DNA of 64,000 nucleotides. Origin: an uncultured Sphingomonadaceae bacterium (GTDB lineage: Bacteria; Pseudomonadota; Alphaproteobacteria; Sphingomonadales; Sphingomonadaceae). The DNA is taken from assembly GCA_947499975.1 (NCBI GenBank), contig CANMQE010000001.1, positions 558,001 to 622,000 on the forward strand, written 5' to 3'. The notes under the pieces were generated by a model. It was not told the origin of the DNA, did not search any database, and saw only the letters and a list, made by a program, of their open reading frames with translations. Of this stretch, positions 43,695-54,305 are shown one piece after another. The position numbers and the translations under genes are program-made. Each line of letters opens with the position of its first letter. Within the stretch, counting starts at the first letter, position 1.

Positions 43695-43834
43695 CCGATC
43701 AGATCGTCGCCATCCTGATTGCCGTCGTTCTGATTGCGATCGCGTGGAAGGTGCTTAAAGGCATCGTCAAGACCGTGGCGCTGGTGGTGATACTGGCAGC
43801 GGTGGCGATCTGGGTGTTCGGAGGCATGGGGTAG
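43691..43834 (+). CDS. Small single-TM protein (47 residues)
   Basis: Starts with GTG overlapping the preceding stop by 4 nt. The sequence runs TDQIVAILIAVVLIAIAW, a short KVLKGIVK link, and a second hydrophobic run VALVVILAAVAIWVFG, so it may be one hairpin or one TM. It ends one base before the next start (TAGTG overlap). Function unknown; supported only by the overlap chain and hydrophobic pattern. Confidence 0.58.
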   Translation: MTDQIVAILIAVVLIAIAWKVLKGIVKTVALVVILAAVAIWVFGGMG

Positions 43835-44031
43835 TGGACAAAATCCAGCTCCGCCGCATAGCGCGTGTGGGCCTGGCGCTGGGAAGCCTGGGTTTCATCG
43901 TTGGCGGGGCGCTGATCTTCCTCGGCGTGGATACGCTGGGTGACGGGTTGATGATTTCTGGCGGAGTGGCCTTGCTGGTCTTCGCCTTGTTGCTGGCGAG
44001 AACGCCAACAGGAGACAAAGATGCTGGGTAA
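43834..44031 (+). CDS. Small two-TM protein (65 residues)
   Basis: Starts with GTG overlapping the previous stop by 1 nt. Basic N-terminus (KIQLRRIAR) then VGLALGSLGFIVGGALIFLG and MISGGVALLVFALLLART, two TM helices with a GD-containing turn. It overlaps the next gene by 11 nt. It resembles the 56- and 66-residue neighbours in plan, so the group may be related by duplication. Function unknown. Confidence 0.62.
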   Translation: MDKIQLRRIARVGLALGSLGFIVGGALIFLGVDTLGDGLMISGGVALLVFALLLARTPTGDKDAG

Positions 44032-44221
44032 GATGTCCGGCCAACAGATTGTCCTGCTGGTGGTGGCGCTGATGGTCCTCGCCCTGGGGGCCTACATGAC
44101 CTTCCTCGAGGGGCAGGTAACTGGTGTTGTCTTGATGGGGCTCGCCACGACGTTAAGCGCGCTTTCGGCCGTGATCGGAGCGCAGGAAAAGAAGAATGAG
44201 GAAACCGGCGATGCTGGCTGA
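44021..44221 (+). CDS. Small two-TM protein (66 residues)
   Basis: Starts with ATG at 44021 inside the previous gene and overlaps nuoF by 11 nt. It has two hydrophobic helices ([20 protein letters not shown] and [18 protein letters not shown]) and an acidic C-terminal tail ([13 protein letters not shown]). The alternation of very short overlaps across five such genes indicates translational coupling with complex I. Function unknown. Confidence 0.62.
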   Translation: MLGKMSGQQIVLLVVALMVLALGAYMTFLEGQVTGVVLMGLATTLSALSAVIGAQEKKNEETGDAG

Positions 44222-45503
44222 CAAGGATCGCATCTTCACCAATCTTTACGGGTTCCAGGACTGGGGCCTGAAAGCTGCGCAAAAGCGCGGCGATTGGGAC
44301 AATACGAAGGATCTGATCGCCAAGGGGCAGGATTCGATCATCGACGAGATCAAGGCCTCGGGCCTGCGCGGTCGCGGCGGTGCGGGCTTCCCCACCGGCA
44401 TGAAATGGTCGTTCATGCCAAAGGAAAGCAAGGACGGGCGCCCGTCCTTCCTGGTGATCAATGCCGACGAATCCGAACCAGGTTCTTGCAAGGACCGCGA
44501 GATCATCCGCCACGATCCGCACAAGCTGATCGAAGGCGCGCTGGTGGCCGGTTTCGCCATGCGGGCAAGGGCTGCCTACATCTACATTCGCGGTGAATAT
44601 ATTCGCGAGGCAGAAACGCTGCAGGCCGCGATCGACGAGGCTTATGACGCTGGCCTGATCGGTAAGAACGCCAGCGGCAGCGGTTACGATTTCGACGTGT
44701 TCATGCACCGCGGCGCCGGCGCCTACATCTGCGGTGAAGAAACCGCGATGATCGAAAGCCTGGAAGGCAAGAAGGGCCAGCCGCGCCTTAAGCCGCCATT
44801 CCCTGCGGGTGCCGGCCTTTATGGCTGCCCCACCACCGTGAACAACGTGGAAAGCATCGCCGTGGTGCCCACGATCCTGCGTCGCGGCGGCGCGTGGTTC
44901 GCCAGCTTCGGGCGGGAAAACAACCATGGCACGAAGCTGTTCCAGATCAGCGGCCACGTGGAGAAGCCGTGCGTAGTGGAAGAGGCGATGAGCATTCCCT
45001 TCCGCGAGCTGATCGAGAAGCACGCAGGTGGCATTACCGGCGGATGGGACAATCTGCTGGCGGTGATCCCCGGCGGTTCGTCCGTGCCGCTGGTTCCGGC
45101 CGAGCAGATCATGGATGCCCCGATGGATTTCGACGGGCTGAAGGAAGTCGGCTCCGGCCTTGGCACGGCAGCCGTTATCGTGATGGACAAGTCCACCGAT
45201 ATCGTGCGCGCCATCAGCCGCATCTCCTATTTCTACAAGCACGAGAGCTGCGGCCAGTGCACGCCCTGCCGCGAAGGCACGGGCTGGATGTGGCGCGTGA
45301 TGGAACGGCTGCGCGTAGGCGAAAGCACGCCGCGAGAGATCGACATGCTCTACGAAGTTACCAAGCAGGTGGAAGGCCACACGATCTGCGCGCTGGGTGA
45401 TGCCGCCGCATGGCCGATCCAGGGCCTGCTCCGCCATTTCCGCCCGGAACTGGAGCGCCGCATCGCGGAGCGTGAGAACGCCGTGCCGGAGGCGGCAGAG
45501 TGA
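44211..45503 (+). CDS. nuoF: NADH-quinone oxidoreductase subunit F
   Basis: A 430-residue flavoprotein that oxidises NADH. Visible features: [16 protein letters not shown] (NADH/FMN loop), [18 protein letters not shown], the [4Fe-4S] N3 ligands in [14 protein letters not shown], and the fourth Cys in [12 protein letters not shown]. The start MLADKDRIF at 44211 overlaps the previous small gene by 11 nt. It docks with NuoE and NuoG in the peripheral arm. Confidence 0.96.
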   Translation: MLADKDRIFTNLYGFQDWGLKAAQKRGDWDNTKDLIAKGQDSIIDEIKASGLRGRGGAGFPTGMKWSFMPKESKDGRPSFLVINADESEPGSCKDREIIRHDPHKLIEGALVAGFAMRARAAYIYIRGEYIREAETLQAAIDEAYDAGLIGKNASGSGYDFDVFMHRGAGAYICGEETAMIESLEGKKGQPRLKPPFPAGAGLYGCPTTVNNVESIAVVPTILRRGGAWFASFGRENNHGTKLFQISGHVEKPCVVEEAMSIPFRELIEKHAGGITGGWDNLLAVIPGGSSVPLVPAEQIMDAPMDFDGLKEVGSGLGTAAVIVMDKSTDIVRAISRISYFYKHESCGQCTPCREGTGWMWRVMERLRVGESTPREIDMLYEVTKQVEGHTICALGDAAAWPIQGLLRHFRPELERRIAERENAVPEAAE

Positions 45504-46243
45504 TGCGTTCCGCCATCATATTTATCGCTGCAGCGGCAAGTGCCGTTGCACTTCCTGCTCAGGCGCAGGATGCCGGCGAGAACAACAACGGTTTGCAAAC
45601 CGGCACGCGCTTCGAACGCGCGCCTGAAACGGCGAACGCAGCCGAGGCTCGCTGGATGCAGAAGCGCGTCGCCAATTGCGTGTTCAACCGCAACAAGGCA
45701 GAGGTCCGCGAACTTCTGGCGAACAGCGATTTCTATTCCATCCAGTTCGATCGTATCGAGCAGGAGCCTGAAACGCTATTCGACGATCTTGAAGTAAGCT
45801 TCTGTATTGGCAGGCTAATGCGCGGCGTCGATGATCAGGCGTATCACACCTACATGCAGATCCAGTATGCAACGCTGCGCAATCTGCTCGCCGAAGAAGC
45901 CTATCTGCGCGATTTCGACGGCCCGCCTGCCGTTGCGCAAGGGGTGCAGGACGTGGCGGCTCGATTCACGGGAGTGCGCGCGCATCCCCAGGTGCGGGCG
46001 ATTGCTTCCCTTGCCGACTGCCTCACGTTCAATGCCGCACAAGACGCTCACGAATTGCTGAATGCACGACCAGGCACAGACAGCGAAAGCGAAGCCATTG
46101 ATCGGATCGGCCCCGTGCTGGCGGCGTGCGCAAATACCGACGAAGAATCCCTCACAATCCAGACATCGCTGATCCGCCAAATGGCGGCGGATGGCCTCTG
46201 GTCGCGTAGCCATTATGCCGCTGCGCAAGTGGAAGAAAGCTAA
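45503..46243 (+). CDS. Secreted protein encoded between nuoF and nuoG
   Basis: A 246-residue protein with a signal peptide (RSAIIFIAAAASAVALPAQAQ) and a helical body containing several spaced cysteines (VANCVFNRNKAEV, VSFCIGRLMRG, LADCLTFNA, LAACANTDEE). ATG 45503 overlaps the nuoF stop (TGATG); GTG one codon earlier is also usable. It overlaps nuoG by 1 nt. No domain was recognised. It is exported, whereas both flanking products are cytoplasmic, so it is unlikely to be a core complex I subunit. Confidence 0.75.
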   Translation: MRSAIIFIAAAASAVALPAQAQDAGENNNGLQTGTRFERAPETANAAEARWMQKRVANCVFNRNKAEVRELLANSDFYSIQFDRIEQEPETLFDDLEVSFCIGRLMRGVDDQAYHTYMQIQYATLRNLLAEEAYLRDFDGPPAVAQGVQDVAARFTGVRAHPQVRAIASLADCLTFNAAQDAHELLNARPGTDSESEAIDRIGPVLAACANTDEESLTIQTSLIRQMAADGLWSRSHYAAAQVEES

Positions 46244-48231
46244 TGCCCAAAGTCACAGTAGACGGACACGAAATCGAGGTTCCGGACGGTGCCACCGTTC
46301 TTCAGGCCTGCGAGCTTGCGGGTAAGGAAATCCCGCGTTTCTGCTATCACGAACGACTGAGCATTGCCGGCAATTGCCGCATGTGCCTTGTCGAGGTGAA
46401 GCCCGGGCCGCCCAAGCCGCAGGCAAGCTGTGCGCTGCCGGCGACCGAGGGACAGGAGATCCGCACCGATTCCGAAATGGTGAAGACCGCGCGCGAGGGC
46501 GTGATGGAATTCCTGCTGATCAACCACCCGCTCGATTGCCCGATCTGCGATCAGGGGGGCGAGTGCGACCTGCAGGACCAGAGCCTGATGTATGGCCGCG
46601 GTGCCACGCGCTATCACGAGAACAAGCGCGCCGTGACCGAGAAGTTTATGGGCCCGCTGATCAAGACCGTGATGACCCGATGCATCCACTGCACCCGCTG
46701 TGTGCGCTTCTCTGAGGAGATTGCCGGTGTGGACGAAATCGGCGCGCTTTATCGCGGCGAGGACATGCAGATCACCACCTATCTGGAACAGGCGGCCAAG
46801 CATGAGCTTTCCGCCAATGTGATCGACCTGTGCCCCGTCGGCGCGCTCACCAGCGGTCCTTACGCTTACGAGAGCCGTCCGTGGGAGCTGAAGAAGACGC
46901 TGGGCATCGACGTGTCCGATGCGGTCGGCTCAAACATCCGCATCGACAGCCGCGGGCGCGAAGTGCTGCGCGTGCTGCCGCGCGTGAACGACGATGTGAA
47001 CGAGGAATGGATTTCCGACAAGGCGCGCTACCAGGTGGACGGGCTTGTGCGCCGCCGTCTCGACAAGGTGTGGATCCGCAAGAAGGGCAAGCTGGCTGAG
47101 GCAAGCTGGGAAGAAGCTTTCAAGAAGATCGCCGCCGCAAAGCCGGGCAAGGACATCGCTGCCATCGCGGGTGACATGGTGGATTGCGAAACGATGTTTG
47201 CGGCCAAAGCTTTGCTGAAAGCCAACGGCTCAAAGCTGGTTGAAAGCCGCCAGACGGGCATGGATTACGACGTATCCAATCTTGCCGCCGTCAATTTTAA
47301 CAGCACTTTTACCGGGATCGAAGAGGCGCAGGCCATCCTGATCGTCGGCAGCCACATCCGCTGGGAAGCGCCGCTGATCAACGTGCGCCTTCGCAAGGCG
47401 GTGAAGCGCGGCGCGAAGGTTTTCGTGGTCGGCCCCGAGTGGGACACAACGTTCTCCGCCACTTTCCTTGGCGAAGATGTAGGCGTGCTGGGGAATCTAC
47501 CAGCAGATGTAACCGATGCCTTCAAGGCGGCGGAACACTCTGCCGTGATTCTTGGCGCAGGCGGCTTTGCGGCCGGCGCACATGGCGCGGCAATGGCGGC
47601 TGCCAACACGCTGGGTGCGACGTTCAACGCGTTGCACACCGCCGCTGCCCGCATGGGCGCACTGATGCTGGGCTTCGCCAGCAAGGGCGGCCTTGCCGAT
47701 CTCGTTTCAGCCAAGCCGAAAGTGGTGCTGGCGCTGGGCGCGGACGAGGTGGACTGGAGCCAGTTCGCCGACGCGCTGAAGGTCTATATCGGCCATCACG
47801 GTGACAAGGGCGCCCATGCGGCCGACATCATCCTGCCGGCATCTGCCTATACCGAAAAGGCCGGTACCTACGTGAACACAGAGGGCCGCGTGCAAATGGC
47901 CGACAAGGCAATCTTCGCACCCGGAGATGCGCGTGAAGACTGGACGATCCTGCGCGCGCTTGCCGATGCGCTGGGCGTGAACGTCGGGTTCGACAGCTTT
48001 GGCGAACTGCGCGCCGCGATGGTGGCGGAGGTTCCGGCTCTTGGCGAGGAAGGTCTGGCCGATTACGGCGCTATGCCTGCGGCTCCCGCCTTGGCCAAGG
48101 CATCGGGCGCGCTTTCCTATCCCATCAAGGATTTCTACCTCACCAACCCCATCGCCCGCGCCAGCGTGGTGATGCAGCGGTGCTCGGATGAACTGATCCA
48201 CGGCGAAGAGATAAAGGAGGCCGCGGAATGA
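46243..48231 (+). CDS. nuoG: NADH-quinone oxidoreductase subunit G
   Basis: A 662-residue 75-kDa-type subunit that conducts electrons through several clusters. N1b ligands are Cys34, Cys45, Cys48 and Cys63; N5 has His95 with Cys99, Cys102 and Cys108; N4 uses Cys147, Cys150, Cys153 and a later CPVGAL. The length is that of the alphaproteobacterial/mitochondrial type, without the longer C-terminal domain of E. coli. It overlaps the secreted-protein gene by 1 nt and nuoH by 4 nt. Confidence 0.96.
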   Translation: MPKVTVDGHEIEVPDGATVLQACELAGKEIPRFCYHERLSIAGNCRMCLVEVKPGPPKPQASCALPATEGQEIRTDSEMVKTAREGVMEFLLINHPLDCPICDQGGECDLQDQSLMYGRGATRYHENKRAVTEKFMGPLIKTVMTRCIHCTRCVRFSEEIAGVDEIGALYRGEDMQITTYLEQAAKHELSANVIDLCPVGALTSGPYAYESRPWELKKTLGIDVSDAVGSNIRIDSRGREVLRVLPRVNDDVNEEWISDKARYQVDGLVRRRLDKVWIRKKGKLAEASWEEAFKKIAAAKPGKDIAAIAGDMVDCETMFAAKALLKANGSKLVESRQTGMDYDVSNLAAVNFNSTFTGIEEAQAILIVGSHIRWEAPLINVRLRKAVKRGAKVFVVGPEWDTTFSATFLGEDVGVLGNLPADVTDAFKAAEHSAVILGAGGFAAGAHGAAMAAANTLGATFNALHTAAARMGALMLGFASKGGLADLVSAKPKVVLALGADEVDWSQFADALKVYIGHHGDKGAHAADIILPASAYTEKAGTYVNTEGRVQMADKAIFAPGDAREDWTILRALADALGVNVGFDSFGELRAAMVAEVPALGEEGLADYGAMPAAPALAKASGALSYPIKDFYLTNPIARASVVMQRCSDELIHGEEIKEAAE

Positions 48232-49280
48232 CCGAGTTCTTCATCTCCCTTGGCATGGATGCGACCTGGGCGTTTTTCGTCGCGTCGCTTGCGGGCGTGT
48301 TGCTGATTGCACTGCCGCTGATGCTGGCCGTGGCCATGGTGATTTACGTGGACCGCAAGGTGTGGGCCGCGATCAACCTGCGGCGTGGCCCCAACGTGGT
48401 TGGCCCATTTGGCCTGCTGCAATCCTTCGCAGACGGTCTGAAGGTGTTCCTGCAGGAAACCATCATTCCGAGCGCGTCGAACAAGGGCATCTTCCTGCTC
48501 GCGCCGATCATCACCTTCACCGTGGCCTTGCTGGCATGGGCGGTGATTCCGTTCGATGCGGGCGTGGTGCTGGCGGATATCAACGTCGGCCTGCTCTACA
48601 TTCTCGCGATCTCCTCCCTGTCGGTTTACGGCGTGACGATGGCGGGCTGGGCGTCCAACTCGAAATACCCGTTCTTCTCCGCCATGCGCGCGGCCGCGCA
48701 GATGATTTCCTACGAAGTCTCGATCGGCTTCATCCTCGTTTGCGTCGTGCTGTATGCTGGCACGTTCAACCTCTCCGACATCGTGGAGGCGCAGCGCGGG
48801 CATGGCCTTGGCTTCATCAACGGCTATTATTTCAATCTGCTGCTGTTCCCGATGTGGGTGATGTTCTTCATCTCCAGCCTCGCGGAAACGCAGCGCGTTC
48901 CGTTCGACCTGACCGAGGCGGAAAGCGAGCTGGTGGCCGGCTATCAGACCGAATACAGTTCCATGGCTTTCGCGCTGTTCTGGCTGGGCGAATATGCCAA
49001 CATACTGCTGATGTGCGCGTTGAACACGCTACTGTTCTTCGGTGGCTGGTTGCCGCCGGTGGACTGGGCGCCGCTGTACTGGGTGCCGGGCATCATCTGG
49101 TTCCTGCTGAAGACGTTCTTCTTCTTCTTCATGTTCAGCTGGGTGATGGCCACGGTTCCGCGTTATCGCTATGACCAGCTGATGCGGCTTGGCTGGAAGG
49201 TCTTTCTGCCCATCAGCCTGCTCTTCGTATTTCTTATCTCAGGCTGGCTAATGATCACCCGTTATGGAGGTGTCGCATGA
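48228..49280 (+). CDS. nuoH: NADH-quinone oxidoreductase subunit H
   Basis: A 350-residue ND1-type membrane subunit at the junction of the two arms, with eight or more TM helices. The conserved [14 protein letters not shown] motif and the TLAESELV-like region ([17 protein letters not shown], with the acidic residues of the E-channel) are present. Both ends are coupled by ATGA overlaps. The FFFFMF stretch near 300 is a TM helix. Confidence 0.97.
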   Translation: MTEFFISLGMDATWAFFVASLAGVLLIALPLMLAVAMVIYVDRKVWAAINLRRGPNVVGPFGLLQSFADGLKVFLQETIIPSASNKGIFLLAPIITFTVALLAWAVIPFDAGVVLADINVGLLYILAISSLSVYGVTMAGWASNSKYPFFSAMRAAAQMISYEVSIGFILVCVVLYAGTFNLSDIVEAQRGHGLGFINGYYFNLLLFPMWVMFFISSLAETQRVPFDLTEAESELVAGYQTEYSSMAFALFWLGEYANILLMCALNTLLFFGGWLPPVDWAPLYWVPGIIWFLLKTFFFFFMFSWVMATVPRYRYDQLMRLGWKVFLPISLLFVFLISGWLMITRYGGVA

Positions 49281-49762
49281 GCGTCGCCCAACTCGTAAAA
49301 TCGTTCACCCTCTGGGAGTTCGTGAAAGCGCACGCCCTCACGCTGAAGTATTTTTTCAAGCCCAAGGTGACGATCAACTATCCGTTCGAGAAGAACCCGC
49401 TTTCCCCGCGTTTTCGCGGTGAGCATGCGCTGCGTCGCTATCCCAACGGGGAAGAACGCTGCATCGCCTGCAAGCTGTGCGAGGCCGTATGCCCCGCGCA
49501 GGCCATCACCATCGAGAGCGAGCCGCGCTCCGACGGCAGCCGTCGCACCACGCGCTACGACATCGACATGACGAAGTGCATCTATTGCGGATTCTGCCAG
49601 GAAGCCTGCCCGGTGGATGCCGTGGTGGAAGGGCCGAATTTCGAATATGCGACCGAAACGCGTGAGGAATTGCTTTATGACAAGGCAAAACTGCTGGCAA
49701 ACGGGGACAAGTGGGAGCGTGCAATCGCCGCGAACCTTGAAGCCGACGCGCCCTACCGCTAA
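49277..49762 (+). CDS. nuoI: NADH-quinone oxidoreductase subunit I
   Basis: A 161-residue two-[4Fe-4S] ferredoxin subunit (N6a, N6b). The motifs are [16 protein letters not shown] and [19 protein letters not shown], each complete. The N-terminal amphipathic region and length are typical. It overlaps nuoH by 4 nt; a 30-nt gap precedes nuoJ. Confidence 0.97.
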   Translation: MSVAQLVKSFTLWEFVKAHALTLKYFFKPKVTINYPFEKNPLSPRFRGEHALRRYPNGEERCIACKLCEAVCPAQAITIESEPRSDGSRRTTRYDIDMTKCIYCGFCQEACPVDAVVEGPNFEYATETREELLYDKAKLLANGDKWERAIAANLEADAPYR

Positions 49763-49792
49763 CCGCGCCGCAAGACTCGTGAGGGGCTGATT

Positions 49793-50410
49793 TTGACCGT
49801 CTTCGCTTTCTACCTATTTGCCGCGCTGATGATCGCCTCCGGGGCGTTCACCATCTTTGCGCGCAACCCGGTGCATTCCGTGCTGTGGCTGATCCTCGCG
49901 TTCTTCAACGCGGCGGGCCTGATGATCATCGTGGGGGCAGAGTTCCTCGCGATGCTGCTGGTCGTCGTTTACGTGGGCGCTGTCGCAGTCCTGTTCCTGT
50001 TCGTCGTGATGATGCTGAACATCGATTTTGCGGAAATGCGGGCGGGCATCATGAAGAACGCGCCCCTCGGGGTCGCCATCGCGGTGATCCTGCTGGCGGA
50101 ACTGGTGCTGGGCATCGGCGCCTATCGTGCGGGCGCGCTGGATCTTGGCACGCCTGACGGATCGGCAGCACCGTTGGTGGGCGAAAGCAATATCGAGAGC
50201 ATCGGCGCTCTGCTCTACAGCAAATATCTCTTCCTGTTCGAAACCGCCGGCATCATCCTGCTGGTGGCCATGATCGGCGCAATCGTGCTGACGCACCGCG
50301 GCACGTCCAATCCGCGCGGACAGCAGGACATCGCGAAACAGAATGCCCGCCGCCCCGAAGATGCGACGCGCAACGTGCGGCCGGAAATCGGCCAGGGGGT
50401 CGAGCTATGA
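49793..50410 (+). CDS. nuoJ: NADH-quinone oxidoreductase subunit J
   Basis: A 205-residue ND6-type membrane subunit with five TM helices (for example [20 protein letters not shown] and [20 protein letters not shown]). It starts with TTG at 49793, 7 nt after a GAGGGG ribosome site. The C-terminal 35 residues are a hydrophilic tail. It overlaps nuoK by 4 nt. Confidence 0.95.
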   Translation: MTVFAFYLFAALMIASGAFTIFARNPVHSVLWLILAFFNAAGLMIIVGAEFLAMLLVVVYVGAVAVLFLFVVMMLNIDFAEMRAGIMKNAPLGVAIAVILLAELVLGIGAYRAGALDLGTPDGSAAPLVGESNIESIGALLYSKYLFLFETAGIILLVAMIGAIVLTHRGTSNPRGQQDIAKQNARRPEDATRNVRPEIGQGVEL

Positions 50411-50712
50411 TCGGTATCGAACACTATGTCGTGGTGAGCTCGATCATGTTCGTGCTCGGTGTGCTGGGCATCTTCCTGAACCGGAAGAACATCATCGTCA
50501 TCCTGATGGCGATCGAGCTGATCCTGCTCGCGGTGAATCTCAACCTCGTCGCTTTCAGCGCGTATCTGAACGACCTTACCGGGCAGATCTTTGCCATGTT
50601 CGTTCTCACCGTGGCTGCGGCAGAGGCCGCGATCGGTCTTGCCATCCTCGTTACCTATTTCCGTAATCGTGGCACCATCGCGGTGGACGACGTCAACCGG
50701 ATGAAGGGATAG
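50407..50712 (+). CDS. nuoK: NADH-quinone oxidoreductase subunit K
   Basis: A 101-residue ND4L-type subunit with three TM helices. Conserved glutamates in the TM parts ([13 protein letters not shown] and [14 protein letters not shown]) are those linked to proton pumping in the family. It overlaps nuoJ by ATGA; nuoL starts 3 nt later. Confidence 0.96.
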   Translation: MIGIEHYVVVSSIMFVLGVLGIFLNRKNIIVILMAIELILLAVNLNLVAFSAYLNDLTGQIFAMFVLTVAAAEAAIGLAILVTYFRNRGTIAVDDVNRMKG

Positions 50713-50715
50713 ACC

Positions 50716-52773
50716 TTGAACTCGATCCTTATCATCGTCTTCGCGCCGCTGCTGGCTGCGATCATCGCCGGGCTGGGTGGCCGCATCATCGGGCACATGG
50801 CTGCCAAGGTGATCACCACCGGCGCATTGTTCCTTGCCTGCGCGCTCAGCTGGCCGATCTTCCTGTCCTTCATCGGCGGCACCGCAGAGGCCAGCGTGAC
50901 GCCCGTCCTCACCTGGGTTCAGTCTGGCGCGATGACGTTCGACTGGGCGCTGCGCGTCGACACGCTGACGGCCGTGATGCTGGTGGTGATCACCAGCGTT
51001 TCTGCTCTCGTCCACCTCTATAGCTGGGGCTACATGGACGAAGACCCGGACCAGAGCCGTTTCTTCGCCTATCTCTCGCTGTTCACCTTTGCCATGTTGA
51101 TGCTGGTGACGGCGAACAATCTGGTTCAGATGTTCTTCGGTTGGGAAGGCGTGGGCCTCGCCAGCTATCTGCTGATCGGTTTCTGGTACAAGAAACCCTC
51201 CGCCAATGCCGCCGCGATCAAGGCTTTCGTGGTGAACCGCGTGGGCGACCTTGGCTTCATGCTCGGTATCTTCGGCACCTTCCTGGTTTTCCAGACCACC
51301 AGCATCCCCGAAATCCTTGCCGCGGCACCTGCGATGCAGGGCAGCACCATCACCTTCATGGGCGCACGCTGGGACACGATGACGATCCTTTGCCTGCTGC
51401 TGTTCGTGGGCGCGATGGGCAAATCCGCGCAGTTGGGCCTGCATACCTGGCTGCCCGATGCGATGGAGGGGCCGACGCCGGTCTCCGCGCTGATCCACGC
51501 CGCTACCATGGTAACGGCGGGCGTGTTCATGGTCTGCCGCCTGTCACCGATGTTCGAAGCCGCGCCTGCGGCTCTGGCCGTGGTAACGATCATCGGTGCT
51601 GCCACCTGCCTGTTCGCCGCGACGATCGGCACCACGCAGTGGGATATCAAGCGGGTGATCGCCTATTCCACCTGCTCGCAGCTGGGCTACATGTTCTTCG
51701 CAGCGGGCGTGGGCGCCTATGGCGCTGCCATGTTCCACCTCTTCACGCACGCCTTCTTCAAGGCGCTGCTGTTCCTGGGTGCCGGCAGCGTGATCCACGC
51801 CATGCATCACGAACAAGACATGCGCTATTACGGCGGCTTGCGTAAGCAGATCCCCTTCACCTTCTGGGCGATGATGTTCGGCACGCTGGCGATCACCGGG
51901 CTTGGCATCTACGATCTGCACGTCGGCTTTGCCGGGTTCTGGTCCAAGGATGCGATCCTCGAAGTATCCTATGCGGCGGGCGGTCATGGCACGGGCGCAT
52001 TCTGGGTCGGTGCCTTCGCGGCGCTGCTCACGAGCTTCTACTCCTGGCGTCTCATGTTCCTCACCTTCTGGGGCAAGCCGCGCTGGATCGAGAGCGAGCA
52101 CATTCAGCATGCGGTCCATCATGGTCACGACGAGCCTGAAGAAGCCAACCCCGCTTCGCAGGAAGATTCAGGTCACGATGTCGCGCACACCGTACCCGAT
52201 CCCTCGCATGGCGACGGCACCGGAGGCTATCATCCCCACGAAAGCCCGCTGACGATGCTGGTGCCTCTTGGCATTCTGTCGATCGGTGCAATCTTCGCGG
52301 GGCAGTTCTTTGCAGGCTCGTTCCTCGACAGCGCCGAGTTTTGGAACGGTTCGATCGCTTACAACGCGGAACTGATGCACGCGATGCATGAGGTGCCCAA
52401 GTGGGTGAAATACACCGCGCTTGTCGTCATGCTGATCGGTCTGTTCCTTGCGTGGCTCGCCTACATCCGCAGCACCGACCTGCCGCGCAAGACGGCAGAG
52501 CAGCTCGGCCCGATCTACAATTTCGTGTTCAACAAGTGGTACTTCGACGAGCTCTACAATCTTATTTTCGTGAAGCCTGCTTTCTGGCTCGGTCGCCTCT
52601 TCTGGAAGAAGGGTGACGAGGGCACGATTGACCGCTTCGGCCCCAATGGCATTGCCTGGGTGGTCGAACGGGGAAGCCATTACGCGAAGAGCGTCCAGTC
52701 CGGTTATCTTACGAGTTACGCCCTTATCATGCTGCTAGGCCTTGTTGCCGCTATCACCTGGGTGCTGTTCTGA
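50716..52773 (+). CDS. nuoL: NADH-quinone oxidoreductase subunit L with His-rich loop
   Basis: A 685-residue ND5-type antiporter-like subunit. The start is TTG at 50716, 6 nt after AAGGGA. Conserved features include [36 protein letters not shown] and the lateral helix at the C-terminus. Residues about 455-510 form a loop rich in His and acidic residues ([12 protein letters not shown], then [15 protein letters not shown]), about ten histidines in fifty residues. It overlaps nuoM by 1 nt. Confidence 0.96.
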   Translation: MNSILIIVFAPLLAAIIAGLGGRIIGHMAAKVITTGALFLACALSWPIFLSFIGGTAEASVTPVLTWVQSGAMTFDWALRVDTLTAVMLVVITSVSALVHLYSWGYMDEDPDQSRFFAYLSLFTFAMLMLVTANNLVQMFFGWEGVGLASYLLIGFWYKKPSANAAAIKAFVVNRVGDLGFMLGIFGTFLVFQTTSIPEILAAAPAMQGSTITFMGARWDTMTILCLLLFVGAMGKSAQLGLHTWLPDAMEGPTPVSALIHAATMVTAGVFMVCRLSPMFEAAPAALAVVTIIGAATCLFAATIGTTQWDIKRVIAYSTCSQLGYMFFAAGVGAYGAAMFHLFTHAFFKALLFLGAGSVIHAMHHEQDMRYYGGLRKQIPFTFWAMMFGTLAITGLGIYDLHVGFAGFWSKDAILEVSYAAGGHGTGAFWVGAFAALLTSFYSWRLMFLTFWGKPRWIESEHIQHAVHHGHDEPEEANPASQEDSGHDVAHTVPDPSHGDGTGGYHPHESPLTMLVPLGILSIGAIFAGQFFAGSFLDSAEFWNGSIAYNAELMHAMHEVPKWVKYTALVVMLIGLFLAWLAYIRSTDLPRKTAEQLGPIYNFVFNKWYFDELYNLIFVKPAFWLGRLFWKKGDEGTIDRFGPNGIAWVVERGSHYAKSVQSGYLTSYALIMLLGLVAAITWVLF

Positions 52774-54305
52774 TGGGCGGTTTTCCTATCCTTTCCGTCA
52801 TGCTGCTGGTGCCGCTGCTGGGTGCCATCGCCTGCCTGTTCCTCGATGCAAAGCCTGCGCGCATGGTGGCGCTTCTGGCCACGCTGATCGATCTGGCGCT
52901 GGGCATCGTATTGTGGGCCAATTACGATATCGGCGGCGCGCAATGGCAGTTTACAGAGCGTGCAGACCTGTTCGCCGGGTTCGAATACGCCCTTGGCATT
53001 GATGGCATCGCGCTGATGCTGATCATGCTAAGCGTGTTCCTGATGCCGATCTGCATCGGCGCAAGCTGGGAAGCCATTACCAAGCGGGTGGGCGAGTACA
53101 TGGCCGCCTTCCTGCTGATGGAAGTGCTGATGATCGGCGTGTTTGCCGCGCAGGATATCTTCCTGTTCTACATCTTCTTCGAAGCCGGCCTGATCCCGAT
53201 GTATCTCATCATCGGCGTATGGGGCGGGCAGAACCGCATTTACGCGGCCTACAAGTTCTTCCTCTACACGCTGCTGGGATCGGTGCTGATGCTGATCGCC
53301 ATGCTGTGGATGGTGAACGAGTCCGGCACCACCTCCATCCCCGTGCTGATGCAGTACGATTTCGCGCCCGAGGCGCAGACATGGCTGTGGCTGGCCTTCT
53401 TCGCCAGCTTTGCGGTGAAGATGCCGATGTGGCCCGTGCACACGTGGCTGCCCGATGCGCACGTCCAGGCACCCACGGCAGGCTCTGTCATCCTGGCCGG
53501 CGTGCTGCTGAAGCTGGGCGGCTATGGCTTCATCCGTTTCAGCCTGCCGATGTTCCCCGATGCCAGCGCCGAATTTGGCTGGCTGGTGTGGGGCCTTTCG
53601 ATGGTGGCCGTGGTGCTCACCAGCCTCATCGCGCTGGTACAGACCGACATGAAGAAGCTGATCGCCTATTCATCGGTTGCGCATATGGCCATCGTGACCG
53701 TGGGCCTCTTCGCCTTCAACGTGCAGGGTCTGGAAGGCGCGATGATGATCATGCTTGGCCACGGCCTTGTCTCCGCCGCGTTGTTCCTGTGCGTTGGCGT
53801 GATCTACGATCGCCTGCATACCCGTGAGATCTCGCGCTACGGCGGCCTGTCGATCAACATGCCTGCCTATGCAGTCCTGTTCATGCTGTTCACCATGGCG
53901 GCAGTTGGCTTACCCGGTACCAGCAACTTCGTGGGCGAATTCCTGGCGCTTGCCGGTATCTACCAGGCCAACAGCTGGGTGGCTTTCGTATGCACCACCG
54001 GCATCATCCTTGGTGCGGCCTACATGTTGTATCTCTATCGCCGTGTCGCATTTGGCGAACAGAAAAATGCCGATGCAGCGGCCATGCCCGATCTGACAAT
54101 GCGCGAATATCTCCTGCTCGGCCCGATTGCCGCAGCCGTGCTGTGGATGGGCATCTATCCTGAAAGCTTCCTTGCTCCCATGCGTGCCGATATCGAAATT
54201 CTCGACACCCGCCTTGCCGCTGCAGCGCCCGAGGGCGATGCGCATTTCGTGATGGGGGAAGGTGCGCCCGCTGAAGAAGAGCATTCCGAAGGGGGAGCAC
54301 ACTGA
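52773..54305 (+). CDS. nuoM: NADH-quinone oxidoreductase subunit M
   Basis: A 510-residue ND4-type antiporter-like subunit. Signature segments FYIFFEAGLIPMYLIIGVWG and WPVHTWLPDAHVQAPT are intact, including the functional Glu and Lys positions of the family. It ends with an acidic/histidine tail (EEEHSEGGAH). Overlaps of 1 nt join it to nuoL and nuoN. Confidence 0.96.
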   Translation: MGGFPILSVMLLVPLLGAIACLFLDAKPARMVALLATLIDLALGIVLWANYDIGGAQWQFTERADLFAGFEYALGIDGIALMLIMLSVFLMPICIGASWEAITKRVGEYMAAFLLMEVLMIGVFAAQDIFLFYIFFEAGLIPMYLIIGVWGGQNRIYAAYKFFLYTLLGSVLMLIAMLWMVNESGTTSIPVLMQYDFAPEAQTWLWLAFFASFAVKMPMWPVHTWLPDAHVQAPTAGSVILAGVLLKLGGYGFIRFSLPMFPDASAEFGWLVWGLSMVAVVLTSLIALVQTDMKKLIAYSSVAHMAIVTVGLFAFNVQGLEGAMMIMLGHGLVSAALFLCVGVIYDRLHTREISRYGGLSINMPAYAVLFMLFTMAAVGLPGTSNFVGEFLALAGIYQANSWVAFVCTTGIILGAAYMLYLYRRVAFGEQKNADAAAMPDLTMREYLLLGPIAAAVLWMGIYPESFLAPMRADIEILDTRLAAAAPEGDAHFVMGEGAPAEEEHSEGGAH

